Shown: piece by piece, positions 51,183-60,007 of the stretch
Layout of the letters: every line of letters starts with the position of its first letter
Position numbering within the stretch: position 1 is the first letter of the stretch
Made by a program: the position numbers and the translations under genes
Origin: Marinobacter aromaticivorans
GTDB taxonomy: Bacteria > Pseudomonadota > Gammaproteobacteria > Pseudomonadales > Oleiphilaceae
DNA length: 64,000 bases
Assembly: GCF_002806975.1 (NCBI RefSeq)
Contig: NZ_NIHD01000001.1
Coordinates: 558,001 to 622,000 of the forward strand
Reading direction: 5' to 3'
Notes under the pieces: model-generated
Told to the model about the DNA's origin: nothing
Databases searched by the model: none
Seen by the model: the letters and a program-made list of their open reading frames with translations, nothing else

Positions 51183-51618
51183 TTGATAATGGGTTTAGTC
51201 AATGTCAAAATTTTCGAGGTATTAAATAACGTGAACTGATGCGATGGCTCTGTAGCCTGAATCGTTAAGGAGAGAGCGCGTCCGGTGGGCACGCCCGTCG
51301 GTCGACCCATTAAGCGCCATCATGCCTATGAATTGCTTGGGCAGTTTTCCTCTTTGTTACATTCTTGTTTTTCCCCTCCGACTGTTCCAGCAGAACTTGG
51401 GTGCACTGGCTTCGCGCCAGTTGGGGTATTGCTCCCATGCCAACAACAGCGAAATATGAACAAGATAAACTGGTGTTACTACGTTTTTTGTGAGCTCCTC
51501 TATGCGATCCGAAGCAGAATTGGGAAAGATTTGCTGGCGGTTAGAGAAACAATCCGGAGGATTGTGTGGCTGAAGCTGGTTTGGTGAAAAGAATGATTTC
51601 GTGGTTAAGGACTTTCTG
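51183..51618 (+). other. 436-bp gap after wzy
   Basis: No recognisable gene. GC content returns toward the genome average here. A small hairpin ACTGGC-TTCGC-GCCAGT is at about 51408-51424, and GGTGGGCACGCCC occurs at about 51281. A 43-codon frame (ATG 51456) ends just before the next gene but resembles nothing known. It may be scar sequence from gene loss or exchange. Confidence 0.4.
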
Positions 51619-52443
51619 ATGAAAGAAAAAGTCTCAATAATAATTCCGGTCTGCAATCGCGAGTTTGAATTGCGACGCGCAGTCCTTTCAGTCTTGAACC
51701 AAACGCATCAGAATGTTGAGGTAATTGTAATTGAGAACAATTCGAGAGATCCAGTTCTGGTAAGGACTGTCGTGGATAAACTGAATGACGAGCGTATTCA
51801 TTTTCATTCCCTGAAATATTGTCGTAACGCCAATGTCGCGCGGAATTTTGGTATGTTAGTCGCTAAGGGGGACTACATCGGTTTTCTTGACTCCGATGAT
51901 GAGTTTGAGCCGGATCATATCCGGACATCAATCCAGTTCATTGAAGAGAATGGACTGGATTTTTGTTTTGGCTCGATGCGAGTATTCAATGGCAGAAGCT
52001 ACCGCTTGGCGCCGGCACGGCGCCTGGAACCCCACGAAAGTGGGCCGGGCTATCTGTTTGAAGGTAAGGGGTTTGAGGCCCCAACACCAACATACGTTTT
52101 GACGCGTAAGGCTGCTGAAATTGTCAAGTGGGATAATAAATTAGATAGGCACCAGGACTGGGATTTTTTCTTCAGGCTAGTGGAGGCTTGCCGGGGAGAT
52201 GCGAAGGTGGAGCCAACGGTTATTGTGCACTGGATGCCGGGGAGGAAGGTTCGGTTACCGGTGAGTTCGGTTGACCGATTCTATCGCACATGGTCGGGGA
52301 AGATGACAGGCGCAATGAAGCTACGGTTTTTGTTTTCGAAGGTTAAGCAATCGGTAAAGTTGAGAAACCTTGATCTATTGCGTTGGTCGGTGCGCAATCT
52401 ATTTTTTGTGATTTCATCTCTTACCAAAACGCGCTTTAAGTAG
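51619..52443 (+). CDS. Glycosyltransferase family 2
   Basis: A 274-residue GT-A glycosyltransferase. The N-terminal signature is VSIIIPVCNREFELRRAVLS, followed by NVEVIVIENNSRD. The metal and donor site is in GDYIGFLDSDDEFEPDHI (the DxD-type SDD). RNANVARNFGMLVAKGD and the later DRHQDWDFFFRL complete the fold. The ATG at 51619 follows AAGGA, and a GTG 18 bp earlier is less likely. It would add a sugar to the repeat unit. Confidence 0.88.
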   Translation: MKEKVSIIIPVCNREFELRRAVLSVLNQTHQNVEVIVIENNSRDPVLVRTVVDKLNDERIHFHSLKYCRNANVARNFGMLVAKGDYIGFLDSDDEFEPDHIRTSIQFIEENGLDFCFGSMRVFNGRSYRLAPARRLEPHESGPGYLFEGKGFEAPTPTYVLTRKAAEIVKWDNKLDRHQDWDFFFRLVEACRGDAKVEPTVIVHWMPGRKVRLPVSSVDRFYRTWSGKMTGAMKLRFLFSKVKQSVKLRNLDLLRWSVRNLFFVISSLTKTRFK

Positions 52444-52526
52444 TATTTTAAATATTAAATACCGATAAGTAATACGGTTTAGTCTATTAATACTTATATT
52501 TTTTAATTTTACAAAATCTCTTATAT

Positions 52527-53603
52527 ATGAAAATTCTTCATTTTATCTCTTCGCCCGCAGCCGGAGGCGCTGAAACTTACGTTCGTGACCTGTCGATTCA
52601 AATGCGCAGAAAAGGCCATGATGTTCACGTAGTGTTTCTGCAGTCTGCTGAGGAGAGCGGGCGCGACCTTGAGTTCGAGAAACTGTTTCTTGAATCGCTT
52701 TCCGCAGAGTCGATCTCCTATTCATTCGTAGGAAAAGCCGCGCGGAGAAAGCCCTGGCTTGGTGGGTTACGGCTGCGTTCGGAGGCGAAGACTTTTCGAC
52801 CAGATATTATTCATTGCCATCTTTATTATGCGCTGCTGTTTTCCTTTTTTCTGTTTAAGTTGCCGGTGGTGTATACACATCACAGCTTCAAATTAGGGTT
52901 GCCTAAGTTTTTTTATCTTCTTTTCGATTTTAAGGTCAGCGAATACATTGCAATCTGTACCGCCTGTAAAGCGCTGCTGCAAGGTGGCAGTCGCCGCATA
53001 ACGCAAATCAATAATGCGGTATCAAGAGATCGAATCATCACGCAGGCCGTGGTGGTCAATCCAGCAGTTTGCGACGTGACCTGTTTGTTTGTGGGCAGCT
53101 TGAGGGAACCCAAAAACCTGCCGCTATTGTTGACTGCGTTTGGGGAGCTCAAGTGCCCCAATGTTCGGCTGCTGATTGCGGGAGAAGGACCTGAGAAGGC
53201 TGAATTACAGAGACTGGCGGATTCTTTAGGGATTACAGGGCGGCTAACGTTTTTGGGCAACGTATCTAATATTGGAGAGGTGCTGGCCAAAAGCGATGTG
53301 TTCCTCATGTCCTCCGCGTGGGAAGGGCTGCCGATTTCCTTAATCGAGGCCACGTTGACAGGTTTACCTGTAGTCGTTACTAACGTAGGCGGTTGCGCAG
53401 AGGTAGTCCACCAATGTGCGAACGGTTTTGTGGTGGATGATTTGACTGTTGGCTCCTATGCTGCTGCGTTGAAAAAAATGGTTGAAGATGCTGAGTTAAG
53501 GGCTTTTTTCTCCCGTAACGCCTTGTCGTTTTCTAGCGTGTATGAAATTGACGAAGCCGTGGAACAGCACTTAGAACTCTATCAAAGAGTAAGAAATTTA
53601 TAA
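52527..53603 (+). CDS. Glycosyltransferase family 4 (2)
   Basis: A 358-residue GT-B glycosyltransferase. The N-terminus is ILHFISSPAAGGAETYVRDL, with IIHCHLYYALLFSFFLFKLP and VVYTHHSFKLG. The C-terminal donor domain has TCLFVGSLREPKNLPLLLTA, LLIAGEGPEKAELQRLADSL, LTFLGNVSNI and the SSAWEGLPISLIEATLTGLP block with the conserved glutamates. The start at 52527 has no evident ribosome site and an AT-rich upstream. A decayed epimerase remnant follows. Confidence 0.88.
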   Translation: MKILHFISSPAAGGAETYVRDLSIQMRRKGHDVHVVFLQSAEESGRDLEFEKLFLESLSAESISYSFVGKAARRKPWLGGLRLRSEAKTFRPDIIHCHLYYALLFSFFLFKLPVVYTHHSFKLGLPKFFYLLFDFKVSEYIAICTACKALLQGGSRRITQINNAVSRDRIITQAVVVNPAVCDVTCLFVGSLREPKNLPLLLTAFGELKCPNVRLLIAGEGPEKAELQRLADSLGITGRLTFLGNVSNIGEVLAKSDVFLMSSAWEGLPISLIEATLTGLPVVVTNVGGCAEVVHQCANGFVVDDLTVGSYAAALKKMVEDAELRAFFSRNALSFSSVYEIDEAVEQHLELYQRVRNL

Positions 53604-53632
53604 CTGTGAGGCGAGACTGAACATAAAACTTT

Positions 53633-54031
53633 ATGAATTTGTCTAATAGTTTTATAGTACTTCAGGGCCTAGTCACCTCGGAGCAATGGGCTAACTTCAC
53701 CTTCATCGAAAACGATATCCACAACCAAGCTGATTGTGTTAATGCCTGCGAAGGCGTCGTTGATTTTGTGCTGCACCAGGCTGCCCTGGGCTCAGTACCA
53801 CGCTCCATCAACGATCCTATCACCACAAACGCAGCCAACATCACCGGCTTTCTGAACATGTTGCTAGCTGCCCGAGATGCCGGCGTTGAAAGCTTCACCT
53901 ATGCTGCCGGTAGTTCCACTTATGGGGATCACCCGGCATTGCCAAGGCGATGCCTCGGTATCTTGATCACAAAAGCTGATATCACCCGCCAGTCACCTCT
54001 GTTCGTATTTATTAACGGATCAACTACATGA
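53633..54031 (+). pseudogene. Remnant of a TviC/WbpP-type UDP-GlcNAc C4-epimerase
   Basis: The frame encodes a piece matching the middle of TviC/WbpP epimerases: [16 protein letters not shown], then [40 protein letters not shown] and [18 protein letters not shown]. The N-terminal Rossmann glycine motif is absent. After GDHPALP the similarity stops, with only a KADITRQ-like tail before the next gene, so the catalytic YxxxK region is gone. An intact family member is about 340 residues. It lies directly before tviB, its usual partner, and overlaps that start by 4 bp. It is interpreted as a deletion-damaged epimerase. Confidence 0.8.
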
Positions 54032-55290
54032 AGAAAATCGCAATCATTGGCCTCGGGTACGTAGGCCTCCCCCTGGCTGTAGCCTTTGGCGAAAAGCGGC
54101 CGGTTATCGGTTTCGATATCAATGCCAAACGCATTGCCGAGCTTAAAAAAGGTGAGGACTTCACTCGCGAAGTTTCTCGAGAGGAACTGGCGGCTGCGTC
54201 TCACTTGTCGTTCACCGATTCCCTGAGTGACATTGCTGACTGCAAGGTGTTTATTGTGACCGTGCCGACGCCAATAGATGATTTCAAAACGCCGGATCTC
54301 ATGCCCCTGGTGAAGGCTAGTGAGAGCGTGGGTAAGGTGCTGAAAGCCGGAGATATCGTGATTTATGAATCTACGGTTTATCCTGGTGCTACTGAGGAAG
54401 TGTGTGTGCCGGTACTGGAGCGGATCTCTGGTCTGGCATTCAATGCGGATTTCTACGCCGGTTACAGCCCGGAGCGGATCAATCCGGGAGATAGGGAGCA
54501 TCGGGTGACCACAATCATGAAGGTCACCTCGGGCTCTACTTCCGCTATTGCCGAGGAAGTGGATGCCCTGTACGCGGGCATCATTACGGCGGGCACTCAC
54601 AAAGCCAGTTCCATCAAGGTGGCGGAAGCCGCCAAGGTGATTGAGAACACCCAGCGGGATCTGAATATTGCGTTGGTAAACGAGCTGGCAATGATCTTTG
54701 CCCGGTTGGGGATTGATACCCACGAGGTGTTGGCTGCGGCAGGTACCAAGTGGAACTTTCTGCCGTTCAAGCCTGGTCTGGTGGGGGGGCACTGCATTGG
54801 AGTGGATCCGTACTATTTAACTCACAAAGCCCAGGCTATCGGCTACCACCCGGAAATCATTCTTGCTGGCCGCCGGGTGAACGACGGTATGGGGTCGTAT
54901 GTAGCCTCTGAACTGGTTAAGGCAATGATCAAAGCCGGCCACACCATAGCCAAAGCGCGAGTGTTGATAATGGGTTTTGCTTTTAAGGAAAATTGCCCAG
55001 ACTTGCGCAATACCCGCGTAATTGATGTAGTGCAAGAGTTGCGGGAATTTGGCTGCCAGGTGGATATTACCGACTGCTGGGCAGATGCCGCCGAGGCGGA
55101 GCACGAATACGGTATTAGCCTCACCGAGCAGCCAGTGAAGGGTGGGTACGACGGTGTGATTGTAGCGGTTCCGCACCAAGAGTATGCGGTGATGAGTGCA
55201 GGTGATCTGAGGGGCTATCTCAAAGAGAGTGGCGTGCTTTATGACCTCAAAGGCTTGCTGCCTTTGGGTGAGGCGGATTTGCGGCTTTGA
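54028..55290 (+). CDS. tviB: UDP-N-acetylglucosamine 6-dehydrogenase (TviB/WbpO-type)
   Basis: A 420-residue NAD-dependent nucleotide-sugar dehydrogenase of the UDP-glucose/GDP-mannose family, most like TviB/WbpO. The NAD site is [39 protein letters not shown] and [15 protein letters not shown] follow. The catalytic cysteine lies in [20 protein letters not shown], and the C-terminal domain has [20 protein letters not shown]. It oxidises C6 of UDP-HexNAc to a uronic acid. The partner epimerase upstream is truncated, so either UDP-GlcNAcA is the final product or an epimerase acts from elsewhere. The next gene overlaps its stop by one base (TGATG). Confidence 0.9.
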   Translation: MKKIAIIGLGYVGLPLAVAFGEKRPVIGFDINAKRIAELKKGEDFTREVSREELAAASHLSFTDSLSDIADCKVFIVTVPTPIDDFKTPDLMPLVKASESVGKVLKAGDIVIYESTVYPGATEEVCVPVLERISGLAFNADFYAGYSPERINPGDREHRVTTIMKVTSGSTSAIAEEVDALYAGIITAGTHKASSIKVAEAAKVIENTQRDLNIALVNELAMIFARLGIDTHEVLAAAGTKWNFLPFKPGLVGGHCIGVDPYYLTHKAQAIGYHPEIILAGRRVNDGMGSYVASELVKAMIKAGHTIAKARVLIMGFAFKENCPDLRNTRVIDVVQELREFGCQVDITDCWADAAEAEHEYGISLTEQPVKGGYDGVIVAVPHQEYAVMSAGDLRGYLKESGVLYDLKGLLPLGEADLRL

Positions 55291-56423
55291 TGAAGGCTTC
55301 AAATAAAATTCTGTTTGTGGTGAATGCACCAGAGTTTTTTCTCTCGCACCGGTTGCCCCTGGCGCAAGCTGCTAGAGCTGAAGGCCATGAAGTGCATGTT
55401 GCGTCGGCACTTGGAGAATGTGCCCATAAAATTGAAGACCATGGTTTCACTCATCATATTGTGCCTTTTGCGAGGAGCGGGCAAAACCCGCTCAATGAGC
55501 TGACAACGTTATTCAAACTTGTTGGATTGTTTCGCAGCCTGAAGCCGGATTTGGTTCACCTTGTTACTATTAAACCCGTTCTATACGGAGGCATTGCGGC
55601 GAGATTCTCTGGCATCAGTGCTGTAGTTTCCGCTGTTTCAGGGCTAGGTACGGTTTTTCTTGCATCTTCAGTTGTAGCAAGAGTTCGTATGTGGCTGGTA
55701 AAACGCCTGTATGCCGCTGCGTTTAAACAGAAAAGGCTCGCGGTTATTTTTCAGAACCCGGATGACCGCGATACTTTGCTAAGCTTGGTTGCCTTGGATT
55801 CGTCTCGTACGCGTATGATTCGTGGTTCTGGTGTGGCTCTTGGTGAATACCTTTGCCAGCCGGAGCCAGCGGGTACGCCGGTTGTGGTCATGGCAGCGCG
55901 TTTGCTCAGGGATAAGGGTGTTTTTGAATTTGTTCAGGCGGCGGAACATTTGGTTGAGCGAAACGCTGCTGTGAAAATGCGCCTGATTGGATCGCCGGAT
56001 CCCGGTAATCCAACCAGTGTATCGGAGCATGACCTGGAACGCTGGAAGCAAGCTGGAGTGGTTGAGCTGCTCGGCTATCGTACAGATATTGCGGAGCAGT
56101 ACGCGGCTGCCAATATTGTCTGCCTGCCATCCTACCGTGAAGGATTACCAAAAAGCTTGGTAGAAGCCGCTGCGTGCTGTAGAGCGGTGGTTACTACAGA
56201 TGTACCAGGCTGTCGCGATGCAATCATCCCTGATGTAACCGGACTGCTTGTTCCTGTAAAAGACCCAGTAAGGCTGGCTGACGCTCTTCAGTCTCTTATC
56301 GAAAATCCAGTATTGAGAAAGAAAATGGGGCGGGAAGGACGAAAGCTCGCAGAAGAGGCGTTTGCGATTGAGCGGATCGTGGCGCAGCATCTTCAGATTT
56401 ATAGAGAGTTGCTTGAGTCATGA
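55290..56423 (+). CDS. Glycosyltransferase family 4 (3)
   Basis: A 377-residue GT-B glycosyltransferase. The N-terminal part has ILFVVNAPEFFLSHRLPLAQ and DLVHLVTIKPVLYGGIAARF. The donor domain has VVVMAARLLRDKGVFEFVQA, KMRLIGSPDPGNPTSVSEHD, LLGYRTDIAEQYAAANIVCL and PSYREGLPKSLVEAAACCRA. This pattern is seen in O-antigen enzymes that add the second sugar next to a WbpL/PglC-type initiator. ATG 55290 shares its A with the tviB stop. The last 4 bp overlap wbpV (ATGA), so the three genes are coupled. Confidence 0.88.
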   Translation: MKASNKILFVVNAPEFFLSHRLPLAQAARAEGHEVHVASALGECAHKIEDHGFTHHIVPFARSGQNPLNELTTLFKLVGLFRSLKPDLVHLVTIKPVLYGGIAARFSGISAVVSAVSGLGTVFLASSVVARVRMWLVKRLYAAAFKQKRLAVIFQNPDDRDTLLSLVALDSSRTRMIRGSGVALGEYLCQPEPAGTPVVVMAARLLRDKGVFEFVQAAEHLVERNAAVKMRLIGSPDPGNPTSVSEHDLERWKQAGVVELLGYRTDIAEQYAAANIVCLPSYREGLPKSLVEAAACCRAVVTTDVPGCRDAIIPDVTGLLVPVKDPVRLADALQSLIENPVLRKKMGREGRKLAEEAFAIERIVAQHLQIYRELLES

Positions 56424-57373
56424 CGAATAAAGTGCGGGTGCTTGTAACCGGGGCTAACGGTTTTGTGGGAAAAGCTCTTTTTCGCTTGCTCTGCAGAAAA
56501 GAAGGCTTTGAATGCACGGGCGTTGTTAGGTCGCATGCTCAAGGTGCTATTTCAGAAAATAGTTTTGTTGTAGGAGACCTGGGTGCCGATTGGTCTTCCG
56601 TCCTTTCTGGCCAAAATATTGTTGTGCATACTGCTGCTCGAGCACACGTCATGAAAGATGAGGTGGGAGATCCACTTTCAGCATATCGCACGGTTAATAC
56701 GATAGGCTCCCTTAATCTTGCCCGCCAAGCCGCTGCCGCTGGTGTGAAGCGCTTTATTTTTCTAAGCTCGATTAAAGTGAATGGCGAACAAACACTCCCG
56801 GGGGGGGCGTTTACAGCGGGCGATAAACCCGCACCAGAAGATCCCTACGGCATCTCAAAATGGGAAGCAGAGCAGGGGTTAAAAGAGCTGGCTGTTGAAA
56901 CCGGTATGGAAGTCGTTATTATTCGGCCTCCACTTGTTTACGGCCCGGGGGTGAAGGGCAACTTTGCCAGTATGATAGAACTGGTCGGTAAAGGCGTGCC
57001 GCTGCCGTTGGGCGCTGTCCAAAACAAACGCTCTTTAGTTGCTTTGGATAACCTCATCGATTTGATCATCACCTGCACTGACCACCCCGGCGCTGCAAAC
57101 GAGACGTTCCTCGTGAGCGACGGGGAGGATCTTTCTACAACGCAACTGTTGCAAGGTATTGCTGAAGCCATGGGTGAACCGTCGCGGCTGATACCTGTTC
57201 CCGCTGGCATACTGCAATTTGGAGCTACTCTACTTGGCAAAAAAACTGTCGCCCGGCGTTTATTAGGGTCTCTTCAGGCTGATCTCAACCACACCCGGAA
57301 GTGTCTAAACTGGACGCCACCCTTAACGGTGAGGCAGGGCCTTCAGCGTTGTTTTCCAAATCATCAGGATTGA
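56420..57373 (+). CDS. wbpV: NAD-dependent 4-reductase, WbpV-like (UDP-QuiNAc synthesis)
   Basis: A 317-residue short-chain epimerase/dehydratase-family enzyme. It has a Rossmann motif VLVTGANGFVGKALFRLL. Active-site features are FLSSIKVNGEQT and DPYGISKWEAEQGLKEL (YxxxK). VVIIRPPLVYGPGVKGNFAS and KRSLVALDNLIDLIITC are typical of WbpV-type proteins. WbpV reduces the 4-keto product of a WbpM-type dehydratase to give UDP-N-acetylquinovosamine. The WbpM-type gene is at 58003, so both steps are present. It overlaps the preceding gene by 4 bp. The next gene starts 4 bp after its stop. Confidence 0.85.
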   Translation: MTNKVRVLVTGANGFVGKALFRLLCRKEGFECTGVVRSHAQGAISENSFVVGDLGADWSSVLSGQNIVVHTAARAHVMKDEVGDPLSAYRTVNTIGSLNLARQAAAAGVKRFIFLSSIKVNGEQTLPGGAFTAGDKPAPEDPYGISKWEAEQGLKELAVETGMEVVIIRPPLVYGPGVKGNFASMIELVGKGVPLPLGAVQNKRSLVALDNLIDLIITCTDHPGAANETFLVSDGEDLSTTQLLQGIAEAMGEPSRLIPVPAGILQFGATLLGKKTVARRLLGSLQADLNHTRKCLNWTPPLTVRQGLQRCFPNHQD

Positions 57374-57377
57374 AGTT

Positions 57378-57935
57378 TTGATTCGTACATTGGATTTTTT
57401 ATTCTCGTTGCTCGGCTTGGTGTTCGGTTTTCCCGTGTTACTTGTTCTTTGCGTGATCGGGTTGTTTGACACAGGCTCCCCGGTATTCCGTCAGGAAAGG
57501 GTCGGGCGAGATAAACGACCGTTCACTCTGGTTAAATTCCGGACGATGTCAGTAGATACCGCCTCCGTCGCCAGCCACCTTGCAAACAGCGCATCCATCA
57601 CAAAATTTGGTCATTTTTTACGTCGCACCAAGCTAGACGAACTGCCACAGTTATGGAATGTTCTGAAGGGTGAAATGAGCCTGGTTGGCCCACGGCCCTG
57701 TTTGTTTAATCAGGAAGAGTTGATTGCGGAACGTGAGCAGCGGGGCGTGTTAAAAGCCCGGCCGGGCATCACTGGCTTGGCCCAGATAAATGATATTGAT
57801 ATGTCGACACCGAAACTTTTGGCGGAGACGGACGCCCGGATGCTGGCCAGTTTGAACTTGACCGCTTACTTTAAATACATCTTTATGACAGTTTCCGGTA
57901 AGGGGTCGGGCGATAGAGTACCCGGAAAGGATTGA
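57378..57935 (+). CDS. Initiating undecaprenyl-phosphate sugar-phosphate transferase (PglC-like)
   Basis: A 185-residue monotopic phosphoglycosyl transferase of the bacterial sugar transferase family. One N-terminal re-entrant helix ([20 protein letters not shown]) leads. The catalytic core has [48 protein letters not shown] and [13 protein letters not shown]. It transfers sugar-1-phosphate to undecaprenyl phosphate to start each repeat unit. The acceptor sugar is probably QuiNAc given WbpV and WbpM beside it (inference). The start is TTG at 57378. It is the small catalytic-domain-only type and lacks the multi-helix region of WbaP/WcaJ. Confidence 0.88.
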   Translation: MIRTLDFLFSLLGLVFGFPVLLVLCVIGLFDTGSPVFRQERVGRDKRPFTLVKFRTMSVDTASVASHLANSASITKFGHFLRRTKLDELPQLWNVLKGEMSLVGPRPCLFNQEELIAEREQRGVLKARPGITGLAQINDIDMSTPKLLAETDARMLASLNLTAYFKYIFMTVSGKGSGDRVPGKD

Positions 57936-57980
57936 TTTCTCCCTCTTCTCAACCCTTCTCTCGCAGGGAAGAGGAGCTTA
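57936..57980. repeat. Degenerate CCCTCTTC/GAAGAGG inverted repeat
   Basis: The 67-bp gap between the sugar transferase and the WbpM-type gene contains CTCCCTCTTCTCAACCC followed by CTTCTCTCGCAGGGAAGAGG. This resembles one half of the GC-rich double-hairpin element at 22746-22860. It appears decayed and may lower expression of the following gene. Confidence 0.4.
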
Positions 57981-58002
57981 CTCATTTTTAGGGACTGAAA
58001 AC

Positions 58003-59943
58003 ATGTTTAAGAGTTTTTTGGGGCTGCCTCGCCTGCATAAACGTGTTGTTTCTGTTGCGGTAGACGCGGCTGCTCTCTCTTTTGCTTTGTGGGCGTCGTT
58101 TGCGTTGCGCTTGGAGCAGAGTCTTTGGCTGCCTAATCAGGGCCAGTTTTTAGTGACAGCGCTTACCGTCATTTTCACGCTCGGTGTTTTCGTTCGTCTC
58201 GGTCTTTATCGCGCTGTAGTCCGTTACATGAGCGACCGGGCGTTTCTCACCATCATTATGGGCGTAGGGATTTCTGCGTTGTTACTGATTGTGCTTGGTT
58301 ACAGTCTCAACGTTTTCATTCCGCGCTCGGTTCCTGTTATTTATGCGGCCCTGGCATTTATTTTTGTGGGCGGCAGCAGAATGAGTGTGCGCATGCTGGT
58401 GCACCATTCGACTAACCGGGGCAAGGAGTGGGTAGCCATTGTGGGTGCGGGGGAGACAGGCGCCCAATTGGCCAAGGCCTTGCAGGAAGGCACGGAATAC
58501 CACCCGGTGGTGTTTATCGGGCTGAAGCCCGCCAACCACAAAGCGCTGATAGCGGGTGTGCCGGTGGTTGCGCTGAAGGATTTGGAAGAAGCGGTACGTA
58601 TTCACGGTGTAAAACGTTTATTGCTTGCACTGGATGCGGAGAAAAATGTTGACCGGCGAAAGCTTTTGAACCGTTTGGAAGCGCTTAAACTGCCCGTGCA
58701 GACGGTGCCTTCCATGTCGGAACTGGTGGCTGGCCAAGCCCGGATTAACGATATCCGCGATCTGGAAATCGAGGACCTGCTGGGCCGGGATCCTGTGCGC
58801 CCGGATAACGCCCAGGTAGCGGCGAGCCTGTATAACAAGGCGGTGATGGTAACCGGGGCAGGTGGTTCCATTGGTTCTGAGCTTTGCCGGCAGATCATTC
58901 ATCACCGGCCTCGGGTTCTGGTTTTATTTGAGCAATCGGAGTTTTCCCTTTATGCCATTGAGCGCGAACTTCAGGCTATCAACCGGATTGATGGACTGAA
59001 TGTTGAAATTCATCCTCTGCTGGGCAGTGTTGTTCACCGCCGTCGGTGTGAAATGGCTATGCGCAGTTTTGGCATTGAAACGGTCTACCATGCCGCCGCC
59101 TACAAACACGTACCTCTGGTTGAGCTCAATGTGATTGAAGGTGTTCAGAATAACGTGTTTGGTACGCTGCACGCCGCAGAAGCCGCGATTTCGGCGGGAG
59201 TGAAGCATTTTGTTCTCATCTCTACTGACAAGGCGGTGCGCCCAACCAATGTGATGGGCGCGAGCAAGCGCATGGCGGAGCTGGTATTGCAGGGTTTGGC
59301 TCAGCGGCAGAGTAAAACTATTTTCTCTATGGTGCGGTTTGGTAATGTGCTTGGCTCTTCCGGTTCCGTAGTGCCTTTATTTCGTGACCAGATCCGCGAT
59401 GGTGGGCCGATTACCGTGACCCATCAGGACATCATTCGCTACTTTATGACCATACCGGAAGCCAGCCAGCTGGTGTTGCAGGCAGGCAGCATGGGCCGTG
59501 GCGGTGAGGTGTTTGTGCTGGATATGGGCGAGCCGGTGAAGATTGCGGATTTGGCGCGCAAGATGATTCATCTGATGGGATTGGTAGAAAAAACACCAGA
59601 CCGGCCCGAGGGTGACATTGAGGTTGTGTTCACTGGACTGAGGCCGGGGGAGAAGCTATATGAGGAGTTGCTGATTGGCGACAACCCGCAGGGTACTTCT
59701 CACCCCCGTATTCTAATGGCGCGAGAGGTTTCTATGCGCTGGGAGGAACTGGAATCTGTTCTGAGCACTTTGCTGCGCGCAAGCCAGGAGTTTGATTGCC
59801 GTCAGATTGTTGAGACCCTCAAAAATGCGCCGACAGGTTTTACGCCAAATGGTGATGTGGCGGATCTGGTTTGGTGTAACGGTCACCACGATGTAAAAGC
59901 TGCTGAGGGGAGTGCGGGGAAGGTGCATCGGTTGCCGGTTTGA
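58003..59943 (+). CDS. wbpM: UDP-GlcNAc 4,6-dehydratase, WbpM/CapD family
   Basis: A 646-residue membrane-anchored nucleotide-sugar dehydratase. Four N-terminal helices (about residues 15-130) precede a first nucleotide-binding region (VAIVGAGETGAQLAKALQEG). The catalytic domain follows with MVTGAGGSIGSELCRQI, YHAAAYKHVPLVELN and FVLISTDKAVRPTNVMGASK, where Met replaces the usual Tyr of the YxxxK motif, as in WbpM. MVRFGNVLGSSGSVVPLFRD and VFTGLRPGEKLYEELL complete it. It makes the 4-keto-6-deoxy intermediate for UDP-QuiNAc and related sugars. The ATG follows TAGGGA. It closes the polysaccharide gene run. Confidence 0.92.
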   Translation: MFKSFLGLPRLHKRVVSVAVDAAALSFALWASFALRLEQSLWLPNQGQFLVTALTVIFTLGVFVRLGLYRAVVRYMSDRAFLTIIMGVGISALLLIVLGYSLNVFIPRSVPVIYAALAFIFVGGSRMSVRMLVHHSTNRGKEWVAIVGAGETGAQLAKALQEGTEYHPVVFIGLKPANHKALIAGVPVVALKDLEEAVRIHGVKRLLLALDAEKNVDRRKLLNRLEALKLPVQTVPSMSELVAGQARINDIRDLEIEDLLGRDPVRPDNAQVAASLYNKAVMVTGAGGSIGSELCRQIIHHRPRVLVLFEQSEFSLYAIERELQAINRIDGLNVEIHPLLGSVVHRRRCEMAMRSFGIETVYHAAAYKHVPLVELNVIEGVQNNVFGTLHAAEAAISAGVKHFVLISTDKAVRPTNVMGASKRMAELVLQGLAQRQSKTIFSMVRFGNVLGSSGSVVPLFRDQIRDGGPITVTHQDIIRYFMTIPEASQLVLQAGSMGRGGEVFVLDMGEPVKIADLARKMIHLMGLVEKTPDRPEGDIEVVFTGLRPGEKLYEELLIGDNPQGTSHPRILMAREVSMRWEELESVLSTLLRASQEFDCRQIVETLKNAPTGFTPNGDVADLVWCNGHHDVKAAEGSAGKVHRLPV

Positions 59944-60007
59944 TGGATTGCTCCGCCTCGCCCCCTCCCGAAGCGTCGGAGACATAAAAAACAAAGGACT
60001 GTTGCCC

